Shown here one piece after another: positions 19,460-29,008 of a stretch of DNA of 64,000 nt. Each line of letters begins with the position of its first letter. Position 1 is the stretch's first letter. The notes under the pieces were generated by a model. It was not told the DNA's origin and made no database searches. It saw only the letters and a list, made by a program, of their open reading frames with translations. The stretch is from Ga0077555 sp031367895 (GTDB taxonomy: Bacteria; Pseudomonadota; Alphaproteobacteria; Rhizobiales; Hyphomicrobiaceae), in NCBI GenBank assembly GCA_031367895.1, contig JANLQP010000104.1:14407-78406 (forward strand). The letters run 5' to 3'. Both the position numbers and the translations under genes were made by a program.

Positions 19460-19786
19460 CTATGGACCGTTTCGATTGATGAGATCCGTGATGCGCGCCT
19501 GGACGTCTTCGGGCTGTTCCGCTACCGCTGAAACGAGCGCCGCGAGCGTGCGCCTCGTGGCATAAAGCTGATCCATCAGCGAGAGGACGACCGACATACT
19601 GTCTTCTTCGATGCACAGATCATAATGGAGCTCGCAGATAAGATGCACGCGGGCCACGTCGGACGGATCGAATTGCAACTCTTCGTTTTCGTGCACCGGA
19701 ATGACCCAGCCCAATTCGATCCAACGGTGGAGCGCGGCGGCTTCCAGCTCCTCGATTGCGTCAACAAGTTCGCGGGCGGTGATCAT
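19460..19786 (-). CDS. cbpM: chaperone modulator CbpM
   Basis: A 108-residue MerR-like helical protein (ELVDAIEELEAAALHRWIEL, then VARVHLICELHYDLCIEEDS) matching CbpM, which binds the J-domain of CbpA and blocks its DnaK stimulation. Its ATG overlaps the cbpA stop by four bases (ATGA), typical of the cbpA-cbpM pair and supporting this call over a free-standing MerR regulator. Confidence 0.85.
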   Translation of the reverse strand: MITARELVDAIEELEAAALHRWIELGWVIPVHENEELQFDPSDVARVHLICELHYDLCIEEDSMSVVLSLMDQLYATRRTLAALVSAVAEQPEDVQARITDLINRNGP

Positions 19787-20691
19787 GACGGCGCTCCCGG
19801 CTCTTTGCGGGGATCGTAAGGATGCTTTGCTTCCCAGTCGACCACGGCCTGGACGAGCGCGTCGTCCGGCTGATCGGGAAGCATCACGCGAAGCTCCACA
19901 ATGTGATCGCCGCTGCCGCCCTTAGTCGGTGCACCTTTGCCCCGCAGCCGAAGCTTGGTGCCCGTGTTGGAGCCCTTGGGGACTGTCAGGTTGACCGAAC
20001 CAGACACGGTTGCCACTGCCACCTTCGCGCCGGCCATCGCTTCGCCGAGTGTGACAGACAGCGTCGAATGGATGTTGTCGCCCTCGCGGCGGAACAGCGG
20101 GTGCGGCTTGACTAGGATCTGGACCAGAACGTCACCGGGTTCACCGTTACCTCGACCGGGGTTCCCCTGTCCCCGCAAGCGCAGGATCTGGCCCTCCATC
20201 ACCCCGGCAGGAATGGTGATGTCCAGCGTTCGCCCATCGCTCATGATGACCCGTTGCTTGGCCCCATTGATTGCGTCAGTGAACTCGACAGCAAACGCAG
20301 AATTGACGTCCTCCCCACGCACATCGGTCCTGGCGTGCCGCCGGAAAAGTTCGGCAAACAAGTCGTCCTCGTCTTGACCGGCCCCGGACCCCTGCCGCTC
20401 ATACTTGAAGCCTGAGTTCGCCTCGGCATGCTGGCGATAGGAACGGCGTTCCGGGTGATCCTGCCGTTCTGTACCGCTGTCATCGATCTTGCCGGCGTCG
20501 AAAAGCGCACGTCGTGTGCTATCGCCGACGATCGCATAGGCTGAGGCAATAGCCTTGAAGCGCGTTTCTGCCGCCTTGTCGCCGGGATGCAGATCCGGGT
20601 GGTTTTTCTTGGCGAGCGCGCGATAAGCCTTGCGGATCTCGTCATCTGTTGCCGCTCGGCTGACACCCAGTATTTGATACGGATCCGCCAT
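19783..20691 (-). CDS. cbpA: DnaJ-type cochaperone / curved DNA-binding protein CbpA
   Basis: The 302-residue protein has an N-terminal J-domain (residues 3-70) whose HPD motif is at NHPDLHPG, a Gly/charged linker and a two-part DnaJ C-terminal domain (DITIPAGVMEGQILRLRGQG, then VPKGSNTGTKLRLRGKG). There is no zinc-finger region, which distinguishes CbpA from DnaJ. It stimulates DnaK and can bind curved DNA. The gene is translationally coupled to cbpM downstream. Confidence 0.93.
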   Translation of the reverse strand: MADPYQILGVSRAATDDEIRKAYRALAKKNHPDLHPGDKAAETRFKAIASAYAIVGDSTRRALFDAGKIDDSGTERQDHPERRSYRQHAEANSGFKYERQGSGAGQDEDDLFAELFRRHARTDVRGEDVNSAFAVEFTDAINGAKQRVIMSDGRTLDITIPAGVMEGQILRLRGQGNPGRGNGEPGDVLVQILVKPHPLFRREGDNIHSTLSVTLGEAMAGAKVAVATVSGSVNLTVPKGSNTGTKLRLRGKGAPTKGGSGDHIVELRVMLPDQPDDALVQAVVDWEAKHPYDPRKEPGAPS

Positions 20692-20919
20692 TGCATTGTT
20701 TCTCCGTCAGCGCCGAAAGGAATGGGTGGCCGACGCCGCGTTCCCAACCTGCTGCGCAACGACTCTAGCGCCCCGGCAGGTGAACCGCATTTGATTTCCA
20801 TCGTGGTCCTGAGTGCTGGAGGTTCTGTGCCGAGATCTGTCAGTAATCGGCGCGGTTCCAGCAGCAATGTTCCCGCACAAAAAAGCCGACGGGAGGGGGC
20901 CGCCGGCTCCACCGATGCA

Positions 20920-21408
20920 TCACTTTGCTACCGGCGCATAAATGCCGACGTTCATGCCATCGCATTCGGCCCTTCTGGATGAACCGGCGACAGCGATGCC
21001 GCGATACGGGGTCGACCGGTCGATACCCACCGAGTGGAGCCAGGTCATGGCGGGGAGGCAGGGATCGGGCTGGCTCCGATCGGCCACGACCAGCACGTCG
21101 TCGCTTGAAACGTCGGGTGCGGTTGCGAGCCCATCGAATAGATTCCGGTGATAATGGCGTGGATCAATCAACGGCTTCCACTCCCCCATGCCGCGAATGC
21201 TCAAGTAATAGGGGTCGCGAAAGACGGCCTCGGATACGACGGTGTACATCGCGAGCGAGGGTGGGAATCCGGCGGCGCCAGTCGTGAAACGTTGAGCCGA
21301 TGTAATGCCCGGCACGGTCCGCATTATGCGCAGGTGCTCGACATACCAGGTATCCCATTGGGCTTGGCGCGTAGTGTCCATCAATCCGCTTTGGCTCATG
21401 AAAATCAT
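20920..21408 (-). CDS. hypothetical protein, possible dimeric alpha/beta-barrel type
   Basis: The 162-residue protein starts MIFMSQSGLMDTTRQAQWDT followed by WYVEHLRIMRTVPGITSAQRF. The pattern of a DxWYxxHL helix and a PGITSAQRF strand resembles small dimeric alpha/beta-barrel (EthD or DUF4286-like) proteins, but the C-terminal half has nothing I recognise. It follows the hydantoinase B gene on the same strand after about 110 bases and could be the last gene of that operon, or independent. Confidence 0.6.
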   Translation of the reverse strand: MIFMSQSGLMDTTRQAQWDTWYVEHLRIMRTVPGITSAQRFTTGAAGFPPSLAMYTVVSEAVFRDPYYLSIRGMGEWKPLIDPRHYHRNLFDGLATAPDVSSDDVLVVADRSQPDPCLPAMTWLHSVGIDRSTPYRGIAVAGSSRRAECDGMNVGIYAPVAK

Positions 21409-21520
21409 GCGTGCGCCTCCAAGGTTTCCGCGTCACGCGACGTTGAAAATGCTGCAATCAGCAGAACGCTGGCGCGACGAAGCCTGCGATCACTAACTCG
21501 GCTCGATCATGAATAGACCG

Positions 21521-23239
21521 TCACCCTTCCACCTTTCCATCGGCAATGTCGCGACGGGCGGCATCTGGATCCCGGGCTTCCGGTGGGCCGTATCCGCCGC
21601 CGCCGGCCGTCGTGATGACGACGCGGTCGCCGGGTGCCAGTCGCGTCACCGTCTTCGACGGGATCACCTCCTCGTGGCCGTCGGCGCGCGTGATCCATGA
21701 GCGGGCCAGGCCGCCCGGCTTGCCGCCCGCCAATCCGTCGGAAGCGACGAAATGGCGCTCGCCGCGATGCGAGTAGGACATGGTGCCGGCGACATCGTCG
21801 AGCACCTCGTACTCCTTGAGCTGACCGCGCCCGCCGCGGAACTGCCCCTCGCCGCCCGAGTTGGTCACCAGCTCCCAGCGGCGCACCCGGATCGGCGCAT
21901 CGAGCTCCATCGCTTCGACCGGCAGGTTCATGCAGTTGGTGGCGTCCGTTTCGATGGCATCGACGCCATCGAAACCGTTGCCGGCACCAGCGCCACCCGC
22001 GAGCAATTCGCCGGTGACGAACATCCTACCGTCGCGGCGCTGGCCACCCCAGGCCATGACGAGAAGTTCGCCGGAGTTGGGCGCCGGCACGCGGTCTGGC
22101 GCCACGCCCGCAAGCGCCTTCAACATCGTGTTCGTCACGCGCTTGATCGTTGCGGTGCGCGCGTTGACAGGCGCAGGCTCGCGCGGATTGACGATCGAGC
22201 CCTCCGGCAGCGTCAGCGTGATCGGGCGGAAACAGCCGCCGTTGTTCGGGATCGCCGGGTCGGTAATGGCGCGCACGGCAAAACACGCGGCGGCGAGGCT
22301 GCCCGAAGGGACACAGTTGATCGGCCCTTTGACTTGAGGACTGGAGCCCGTGAGATCGAAATGGATCGTGCCCTCCTTGATCGTGGCCGCCACTTCGATG
22401 CGAATCCGGCGATCGAGGTCGATGCCGTCATTGTCGAGGAAATCGACGGCGCGATAGGTGCCGGGTTGCAGTTTCTGCAGCGCGGCACGCGTCATCGCTT
22501 CGGCCCGGTCGAGCAGGTGCCAGAACGACGCCAGCAGCGCGTTGTGGCCAAACTTTCCGGCGGCCTCGCAAAGGCGCACGGCGGCGATCTTGCAGGCGGC
22601 GACCTGGGCGTGGAGATCGCCGATGAAGATGTCGGGGATACGAACATTCTGGCGGAGCACCGCTGTCAAGGTTTCGTCGAAAACGCCCGCGCGGGCCCAG
22701 GCGACCGGCGGGATGCGAATGCCCTCCTGATAGATCTCGGTCGAGTCGGTCGGGACCGAACCCGCCGTCTTGCCGCCGACGTCCTGGTGGTGGGTCATGG
22801 TGGCCGCCAGTGCGATCGGTCGAGAGCTTTGTCCGCCTTCAGTTGCCGACCCGCTATCGGCGTCAGCAAAGATCGGCATAACGACTGCGAAATCCGGCAA
22901 ATGCGTGCCGCCGCAATAGGGATCATTCAAGATGTAAATGTCGCCCTCGCACATCTGCTCGACCGGGAACTTGGCGATGATCGCGGCGACGGCCGGTATC
23001 AACGTGCCCAGGTGGATGGCGATGGCGCAGGCCTGTGCCAGCGTGGTGCCGTCGAGCGTAAACAGGCTTGCCGAGGCGTCGAGGCCTTCCTTCACGATCG
23101 GCGAGCACGATGACTTGAGCAGTGTCGCCTGCATCTCCTCGGCAATTTTGTCGAGCCGATGCCGGATCACCTCGAGCGTGATGGGATCGAAGCGGTCGCC
23201 GGCGGCCTCGATGCGATGCGTGGGTGTTGCAGCAGTCAT
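21521..23239 (-). CDS. hyuB: hydantoinase B / 5-oxoprolinase family subunit
   Basis: The 572-residue subunit is typical in length, with FDPITLEVIRHRLDKIAEEM at the start, then DIYILNDPYCGGTHLPDFAV and a C-terminal FRGGRGQLKEYEVL. With HyuA it forms ATP-dependent cyclic-amide hydrolases or acetophenone/acetone-carboxylase-like enzymes; the substrate cannot be told from sequence alone. Its start overlaps the HyuA stop by four bases. The neighbouring peptide ABC importer suggests hydantoin- or oxoproline-like compounds taken from outside. Confidence 0.93.
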   Translation of the reverse strand: MTAATPTHRIEAAGDRFDPITLEVIRHRLDKIAEEMQATLLKSSCSPIVKEGLDASASLFTLDGTTLAQACAIAIHLGTLIPAVAAIIAKFPVEQMCEGDIYILNDPYCGGTHLPDFAVVMPIFADADSGSATEGGQSSRPIALAATMTHHQDVGGKTAGSVPTDSTEIYQEGIRIPPVAWARAGVFDETLTAVLRQNVRIPDIFIGDLHAQVAACKIAAVRLCEAAGKFGHNALLASFWHLLDRAEAMTRAALQKLQPGTYRAVDFLDNDGIDLDRRIRIEVAATIKEGTIHFDLTGSSPQVKGPINCVPSGSLAAACFAVRAITDPAIPNNGGCFRPITLTLPEGSIVNPREPAPVNARTATIKRVTNTMLKALAGVAPDRVPAPNSGELLVMAWGGQRRDGRMFVTGELLAGGAGAGNGFDGVDAIETDATNCMNLPVEAMELDAPIRVRRWELVTNSGGEGQFRGGRGQLKEYEVLDDVAGTMSYSHRGERHFVASDGLAGGKPGGLARSWITRADGHEEVIPSKTVTRLAPGDRVVITTAGGGGYGPPEARDPDAARRDIADGKVEG

Positions 23240-25308
23240 GACTGGCTCCGTGTGAGCAGAAGGGCGGCGCCGCCTGTGACCTCGGCGGACCAGCCTGGAG
23301 GCAGCAGCGTCGTCGAATCGGTTTGCTCGATGATGGCGGGGCCGGTCAGCTGCTCGCCTTCGGCAAGGCGTGCACGGTCATGGAGAGCGGTTTCGAGGCG
23401 GACGGTCTCGCCCGGGAACAGCACTGACCGGCGCCCTTTTAGTGACCGGCCCTTGGTCACTGGCGGCTTGGCGCCAACAGACACCGGCGGGCGATGGGCG
23501 CGGTGGACGACGCGGAGGTTGACGATTTTCGCCAGCGCGCCGGTCTTGTGGCCGTTGAGCTTTTGATGTGCCGCTTCGAAGGCCCGGTAAAGGCTGGCGA
23601 GCGCATCGCCTGCAGCAAGATCGATCGGCACCTCGATATAGTGGCTCTGCCCCATGTAACCGACATCGGCGAGCGCGAGGCGCTCGCGGCGCAGCCCGTC
23701 GACACGCTCGGCCTGCATGAGGGTTGCCGCCCGCCGGTCGAGAGCAGCAAGCGCATCGGCCAGTTCTGCGACCCTCGCGTCGGCGATAGGCGTGAGGAAT
23801 GCGCCGGAGACCTCGTGCTCGATGGGCGCGGCCAGCAGACCGGCAGCGGCGAGGACGCCGGGAAAGCGCGGAACCAGGACGCGGTTGATGCTGAGTTCCA
23901 ATGCAAGCGGAACGGCGTGCAGCCCACCCGCGCCACCGAGCGGCACCAGCACGAACTCGCGCGGATCGTAGCCGCGATTGATCGACACGAGCCGGATACC
24001 GTCGGCCATGTGTGCATTGGCGATGCGATGGATGCCGAGCGCCGCCGCTTCGACGCTGAGCCCGAGAGGCACAGCGACGCGTTCTTCAATGGCCTTTCGC
24101 GCCAGCGACGGGTCGAGCTTCATGGAACCGCCGACAAAGTAGGAAGGGTCGAGAAGTCCGAGCACGATCGAGGCATCGGTGACGGTCGGCTCGCGACCGC
24201 CGCGCCCATAGCAAGCGGGACCGGGATCAGCGCCGGCCGACTGTGGCCCGACACGCAAGCCGCCACCGCTGTCGATCCAGCCAAGCGACCCGCCGCCGGC
24301 GCCGAGCGTCGTGACATCGAGCATCGGCACGCGCACCTGATAGCCGGCGATATCCGTCTCGGCCTTTACCAGGACGCGGCCCTGGTCGATCAGCGCGATG
24401 TCGCTCGACGTGCCGCCGACGTCGATGGTGATGAGGTTGTCGTGTCCGGCCTCGCGACCAGCGGCCTGGCCGCCGATGGCACCCGCTGCGGGCCCCGAGA
24501 GAAACAGTCGTACCGGCCGCTGCCGTGCGATCTCGCCACCGGCGAGGCCACCGCGCGACTGCATGATCTGCAAGGGTGCGGCAACACCAGCTTCTGCGAG
24601 ATTACGGTCCAGGTTGCTGAGATAGCGTGCGACCACGGGCTTCACATAAGCGTCGAATGCGGTCACAACGGTGCGCTCATACTCGCGGAAGACAGGATCG
24701 ACCTCACTGGAGATCGAAACCGGGATGCCGGGCATGGCGACTTCCAGTGCCGTGCGCACCTGACGCTCGTGCTCCGGCGCCAGGAACGAAAACAGCAGGG
24801 CGACGGCGACGGACTCGACGTTTTCAGAAGCGAGGGTTGCGATCGCGGCATCCAGTGATCCGGCATCGAGCGGGATGAGAACTTCGCCGCCCGCGTCGAT
24901 CCGCTCCGTCACCTCCACACGGCGTGCACCCGGCGCGAGCCAACCCGGCGTCTCGGGCTTCAGATTGAGATCGTACATCTGGCGGCGGATCTGCCGACCG
25001 ATCTCCAGGATGTCGCGAAAGCCCTTTGTGGTGACGAGGCCGACACGGGCACCCTTTCGTTCGAGCACAGCGTTGGTTGCGATCGTGGTGCCGTGGACGA
25101 AGCTCGTGATCGAGGCTGGCGCTATGGCAAAACGGTCGCGGAGGACATCGAGCGCGGCCATCACTGCGCGCCCCGGATCATCGCGCGTTGTCGGCAGTTT
25201 CAGAATATGCGTGCCGGTCGCGGTTACGCAGACGACATCGGTGAATGTGCCGCCGATATCTATGCCGATGCTGACGGCTGCCCCCGATGATGTCCTATTC
25301 GTGGTCAT
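23236..25308 (-). CDS. hyuA: hydantoinase A / 5-oxoprolinase family subunit
   Basis: The 690-residue subunit has the ASKHA ATPase opening SIGIDIGGTFTDVVCV and a second phosphate motif LITIDVGGTSSDIALI, plus SFVHGTTIATNAVLERKGA and the GGAGGLHAVPLA segment. It provides the ATP-dependent half of the hydantoinase/oxoprolinase pair with HyuB. It follows the SDR gene by 63 bases and overlaps hyuB, so all are read from the upstream transporter promoter. Confidence 0.94.
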   Translation of the reverse strand: MTTNRTSSGAAVSIGIDIGGTFTDVVCVTATGTHILKLPTTRDDPGRAVMAALDVLRDRFAIAPASITSFVHGTTIATNAVLERKGARVGLVTTKGFRDILEIGRQIRRQMYDLNLKPETPGWLAPGARRVEVTERIDAGGEVLIPLDAGSLDAAIATLASENVESVAVALLFSFLAPEHERQVRTALEVAMPGIPVSISSEVDPVFREYERTVVTAFDAYVKPVVARYLSNLDRNLAEAGVAAPLQIMQSRGGLAGGEIARQRPVRLFLSGPAAGAIGGQAAGREAGHDNLITIDVGGTSSDIALIDQGRVLVKAETDIAGYQVRVPMLDVTTLGAGGGSLGWIDSGGGLRVGPQSAGADPGPACYGRGGREPTVTDASIVLGLLDPSYFVGGSMKLDPSLARKAIEERVAVPLGLSVEAAALGIHRIANAHMADGIRLVSINRGYDPREFVLVPLGGAGGLHAVPLALELSINRVLVPRFPGVLAAAGLLAAPIEHEVSGAFLTPIADARVAELADALAALDRRAATLMQAERVDGLRRERLALADVGYMGQSHYIEVPIDLAAGDALASLYRAFEAAHQKLNGHKTGALAKIVNLRVVHRAHRPPVSVGAKPPVTKGRSLKGRRSVLFPGETVRLETALHDRARLAEGEQLTGPAIIEQTDSTTLLPPGWSAEVTGGAALLLTRSQS

Positions 25309-25371
25309 TCCGATTCCATCACTAAAGTTGGATCCGCGGACGTTGTTCGCCCGAGAGATTGCAGCTCGTCG

Positions 25372-26136
25372 TCAGTATTTCGCAATACCCAGCGAGAAGC
25401 CACCGTCGGCGGTAAAAAGGCTGCCCGTCGAATAGGATGCCGCAGGCGAGAGCAGGAATGCGGCCAATTCTGCGATCTCGTCTGGAGTTCCGAGCCGGCC
25501 CATCGGGATGCGGGATTGCTTTGCAGCCATCTCGTCGCGCGCGGCGGCGGTGGTGAGAGCCGCCGTAACGGTCGCGGTCTCGATCACGCCCGGCAGGATC
25601 GCATTGACGCGGATACCGTGCGGGGCGAGCTCGACAGCGAGCACGCGGGTCAGCTGGTTCAATCCGGCCTTGGAGGCGCCGTAGTGGGCGATGCCGGGTC
25701 GCGCCAGCACGCTTGCCGTCGACGAAATGTTGACGATAGCGCCGCCCTTGCCGGTGGCAAGCATGCCCTTTGCAACGGCGCGGGTCAGCAGAAACGGCGC
25801 GCGCAGATTGATGTTCAGCACCCGATCCCACTCATCGACTGACAGATCCAGGACCGGGGTCACCGGATAAGCGCCGGCGCAATTGACGAGGCCGTCGAGG
25901 GGGCCCGCGTCCCGCGCAAGCTGATCGATGATGGTTGCATCGCAGAGGTCGCCGGGCAAGAGCGTTACCCGAGTACCGGTCGCCGATAGCACCTGCGCGG
26001 CGGCATCGAGCGCTGTTGCGTCCTTGTCGGACAGAATGAGCTCCGCATTCTCGCGGCCAAGGCGGCGTGCGATGGCGAGGCCGATACCGGCTGCAGCGCC
26101 GGTGATCAGAATGCGCGATCGTACCGCCTCAGGCAT
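25372..26136 (-). CDS. short-chain dehydrogenase/reductase (SDR)
   Basis: A 254-residue classical SDR: Rossmann motif TGAAAGIGLAIA near residue 13, NCAGAY, catalytic Ser in NISSTAS, YGASK active site, and the terminal FTADGGFSLG. NAD(P)-dependent oxidoreduction of an alcohol or ketone is expected. I use ATG 26136; a much longer open frame upstream runs antisense-like through the ATPase gene and has no family sequence. Its start overlaps the upstream ATPase gene by 8 bases, placing it in the operon. Confidence 0.93.
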   Translation of the reverse strand: MPEAVRSRILITGAAAGIGLAIARRLGRENAELILSDKDATALDAAAQVLSATGTRVTLLPGDLCDATIIDQLARDAGPLDGLVNCAGAYPVTPVLDLSVDEWDRVLNINLRAPFLLTRAVAKGMLATGKGGAIVNISSTASVLARPGIAHYGASKAGLNQLTRVLAVELAPHGIRVNAILPGVIETATVTAALTTAAARDEMAAKQSRIPMGRLGTPDEIAELAAFLLSPAASYSTGSLFTADGGFSLGIAKY

Positions 26137-27127
26137 TGGCCCCTCCCTGCGACTGCCCGGCGAAGTGACATGCCGTCTGGTGTGCGGCGCCAGCCGGCCC
26201 AAGCGCCGGGTCCACGTCGACGCAGACGGCTGCGGCCCGTGGACAGCGACTACGAAACCGGCAGCCCGATGGCAGGTTACTCGCGTCCGCAGGCTCGCCC
26301 TCGAGGTTGAACGTATCCGTGACCCGCCGGCCACCGATCCGCGGAATGGCCGACAGCAGCGAACGCGTATAGGGATGGCGCGGGTCCGAGAACAACGCAG
26401 AGGCCGGAGCGATTTCGACGATGCGGCCGAGATACATGACGGCGATTCGGTCGCACATGATCTGCACAACCGATAAGTCATGCGAGATGAAGAGGTAGGT
26501 GAGCTGGAACTCGGCTTGCAAAGTCCGCAACAGCTTGAGGATTGTCGCCTGTACAGAGACGTCCAGACCGGACGTAGGCTCATCCAGGATCACCAGGCGC
26601 GGCTGTAGCGTCAGGATCCGGGCGAGACCGACGCGCCGCTGCTGACCGCCCGAGATCTCGTGCGGGTAGAGGTCCAGATGTGTCTCGGGAAGTCCAACAG
26701 AGGCCAAAATCTTGCGGACGCGGAGCATGCGCTCGGGTCGAGACAATGGTGTGTGGATCGCCAGTGGCTCCTCCAGCGAGCGCCCGATCGTCCAGCGCGG
26801 ATCGAGCGCGTTGCCGGGATCCTGATGGATGTACTGCAGCCGAGGCGCGATCCGACGGCGCTCCATGTCTCCGAGCGAGGTGATGTCGGCGCCTTCGAGA
26901 TGAATGCTGCCGGCATTGGCTTGATGAATTCCGGCCAGCAGCTTGCCGAGCGTGGTCTTGCCGCAACCGGATTCCCCGACGATGCCGAGGGTCTCACCCG
27001 GTCGTAGTTCGAAGCTGACGTCGTCTAGCGCCTTGATCGTGCGCGTCGTGACACCGAAGGCATTCCGAACCGGGAAGTAACGACGCAGGCCGTCGACGCG
27101 CAGGAGCGGACGCGTGTCGGGGCTCAT
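26129..27127 (-). CDS. peptide ABC transporter ATPase, OppF/DppF type
   Basis: The 332-residue ATPase has Walker A GESGCGKTT, Q-loop IHQDPGNALDPRWTI, signature SGGQQRRVGLAR and Walker B LVILDEPTSGLD. The C-terminal oligopeptide domain has its Cys-containing GCRFRSRCP motif. It drives import together with the OppD-type partner encoded upstream. ATG 27127 overlaps the stop of that gene (ATGA). Confidence 0.95.
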   Translation of the reverse strand: MSPDTRPLLRVDGLRRYFPVRNAFGVTTRTIKALDDVSFELRPGETLGIVGESGCGKTTLGKLLAGIHQANAGSIHLEGADITSLGDMERRRIAPRLQYIHQDPGNALDPRWTIGRSLEEPLAIHTPLSRPERMLRVRKILASVGLPETHLDLYPHEISGGQQRRVGLARILTLQPRLVILDEPTSGLDVSVQATILKLLRTLQAEFQLTYLFISHDLSVVQIMCDRIAVMYLGRIVEIAPASALFSDPRHPYTRSLLSAIPRIGGRRVTDTFNLEGEPADASNLPSGCRFRSRCPRAAAVCVDVDPALGPAGAAHQTACHFAGQSQGGANA

Positions 27128-28161
27128 GACCGACTCTCCGCTGCGACCGTCAGCGGATGAAAACAGCGCACGATGTGCTGCCCTGTTCCGGTCGCAGGCG
27201 GCCGGCTGGCCTTGCATTCTGTCGTTGCACGATCGCAGCGGGGATGAAACCGGCAGCCTTGGGGAGGCGCTAGCAAGCTCGGCACCTCGCCGCCGATTTC
27301 TCTGATCTCGCGGTTCGGGTTCGGGAGGCTTTCGAGCAGCCGCGCGGTGTAGGGGTGACGCGGATGCGTGAAAAACTCTCCGACGGGGGCGGTCTCCACT
27401 TCCTGGCCGGCATACATCACCGTGATCTCGTCGCAGATCTCATAGGCCGTGCCGAGGTCATGTGTGGTCAGTAGGATGGAGACGTTTTTCTGGCGCGCGA
27501 GCCGTTTCAGCAACTTCAGGATTTGAGCCTGGATCGTGACGTCGAGCGCCGTAGTCGGTTCGTCGGCGATGATGAGATCCGGGTTGGTCATAAGGGCCAT
27601 GGCGATCAGCAAACGTTGCCGCTGGCCACCCGAGAACTCGCCGGGAAGTTTTGTCAGTGAACGCTCGGGATCGGGGATCTGCACTTCATCCAACAGCGCG
27701 AGCACAGCTTCCCGGTCGGCCTTGCGGCGCGAACTTGGAAAACGCGTCAACAGCGGGCCGAGACCCAGCTCGCCCGGATCCCGGCGGGGCGATTTCCACT
27801 TCATCAGCTCCATCATCTGGTCGCCGACGCAAAACAGCGGATTGAATGCGCCGTAGGGGTCTTGCGGCACGAAAGTGATGCGACGGCCCTTTACGTCGCG
27901 TTCGAAGCGCGCTCGTGGCAGATTGAGCAGATCGAGGTCGTCGAAGCGGATCGAGCCGCCTTCGATCACGGCGTTGGGCGACAGGACCGAAAGGATCGCA
28001 CGGGCGAGCGTGGTCTTGCCGCAACCCGACTCACCGACCAGGCCCATGATGCGGCCGCGCCCAACCGACACGTTGACGCGATCGAGGACACGCGCGACGC
28101 CCTGACCCGTTCGGTAGCCGATGCCCAGGTCGGCAATCTCGAGCAGTGGCTCAGCGGTCAT
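27124..28161 (-). CDS. peptide ABC transporter ATPase, OppD/DppD type
   Basis: The 344-residue ATPase carries GESGCGKTT (Walker A), VPQDPYGAFNPLFCV (Q-loop), SGGQRQRLLIAMALM (signature), IADEPTTALDVT (Walker B) and the C-terminal GCRFHPRCDRA cluster. It is the first of two ATPases of this importer. The start at ATG 28161 overlaps the permease gene by 11 bases; the frame upstream of it shadows that permease. Confidence 0.95.
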   Translation of the reverse strand: MTAEPLLEIADLGIGYRTGQGVARVLDRVNVSVGRGRIMGLVGESGCGKTTLARAILSVLSPNAVIEGGSIRFDDLDLLNLPRARFERDVKGRRITFVPQDPYGAFNPLFCVGDQMMELMKWKSPRRDPGELGLGPLLTRFPSSRRKADREAVLALLDEVQIPDPERSLTKLPGEFSGGQRQRLLIAMALMTNPDLIIADEPTTALDVTIQAQILKLLKRLARQKNVSILLTTHDLGTAYEICDEITVMYAGQEVETAPVGEFFTHPRHPYTARLLESLPNPNREIREIGGEVPSLLAPPQGCRFHPRCDRATTECKASRPPATGTGQHIVRCFHPLTVAAESRS

Positions 28162-29008
28162 GCGAGCGCCTGAGACGGGGATCGAGCGCGTCGCGCAGGC
28201 CATCGCCGAGCAGGTTGAAGCCCATGACGACAATGAAGAAGGCAAGACCGGGTGCCAGTGCGTACCACCAGGCCTCGGGCAGGAACTCGCGCGATTCCGA
28301 GATCATGCGGCCCCATTCCGGCGCCGGCGGCGGCGCACCAAGGCCGAGGAATCCAAGCGAGGCGGCGGTCAGGATCGTGAATCCCATGCCGATCGAGGCG
28401 CGCACGATGATCGGCGAGGCGACATTGGGCAGCACATGCTGGAGGACAATCCGGCGAGGCGGCACGCCGAGTGCGATCGCTGCCTCGATGAAAGTCTCGC
28501 GCTTCAGTGCCTGCACTTCGGCATAGACCAAGCGCGCGAACCACGGCCAATAGGTGACTGAAAGTGCCAGAATGACGTTCTCGATCGAGGGGCCGAGCGT
28601 TTGGGCGATGGCGATTGCCAGCACGATTTGCGGCACGGCGAGGAAAACGTCGGAAATACGCATCAGGGCTTCGCCGATCCACCATTCGCTCCAGCCGGCC
28701 CACAATCCGATCGGCACGCCGATCAGCAGCGACGCGCCGACCGCGACCAGGGCAATCAGCAGCGTGATGCGGGCGCCGAACAAGACGCGGCTGAAGATAT
28801 CGGCGCCCATCCGATCCGTGCCGAACAGCCAATCCCGGCCCGGCGGCTTCAGCCGGTTGACCGGGTTCATGTCCCAGACCGCCTCGGGATGGGTCGAGAT
28901 CCAGGGCGCGAGTACGGCCGCGAGCACGACGATTGCGACCAGGATGAAGCCGAGGGCGGCTGATCGATCGCGGGCGAGCCGACGCAGGGCATGCGTGGCG
29001 CCGTTCAT
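28151..29008 (-). CDS. peptide ABC transporter permease, DppC type
   Basis: The 285-residue inner-membrane permease has an N-terminal helix after LARDRSAALGFILVAIVVL, the periplasmic GTDRMGADIFSRVLFGARI block diagnostic of DppC proteins, and the ATPase-contact loop EAAIALGVPPRRIVLQHVLP. It pairs with the DppB-type permease encoded directly upstream, whose stop overlaps its start by four bases. Confidence 0.95.
   Translation of the reverse strand: MNGATHALRRLARDRSAALGFILVAIVVLAAVLAPWISTHPEAVWDMNPVNRLKPPGRDWLFGTDRMGADIFSRVLFGARITLLIALVAVGASLLIGVPIGLWAGWSEWWIGEALMRISDVFLAVPQIVLAIAIAQTLGPSIENVILALSVTYWPWFARLVYAEVQALKRETFIEAAIALGVPPRRIVLQHVLPNVASPIIVRASIGMGFTILTAASLGFLGLGAPPPAPEWGRMISESREFLPEAWWYALAPGLAFFIVVMGFNLLGDGLRDALDPRLRRSHDR

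Noticed and set aside
21752..23113. 453-codon plus-strand frame opposite hydantoinase B
   Set aside because: Shadow of hyuB; composition is dominated by Arg/Asp/Gly with no motif.
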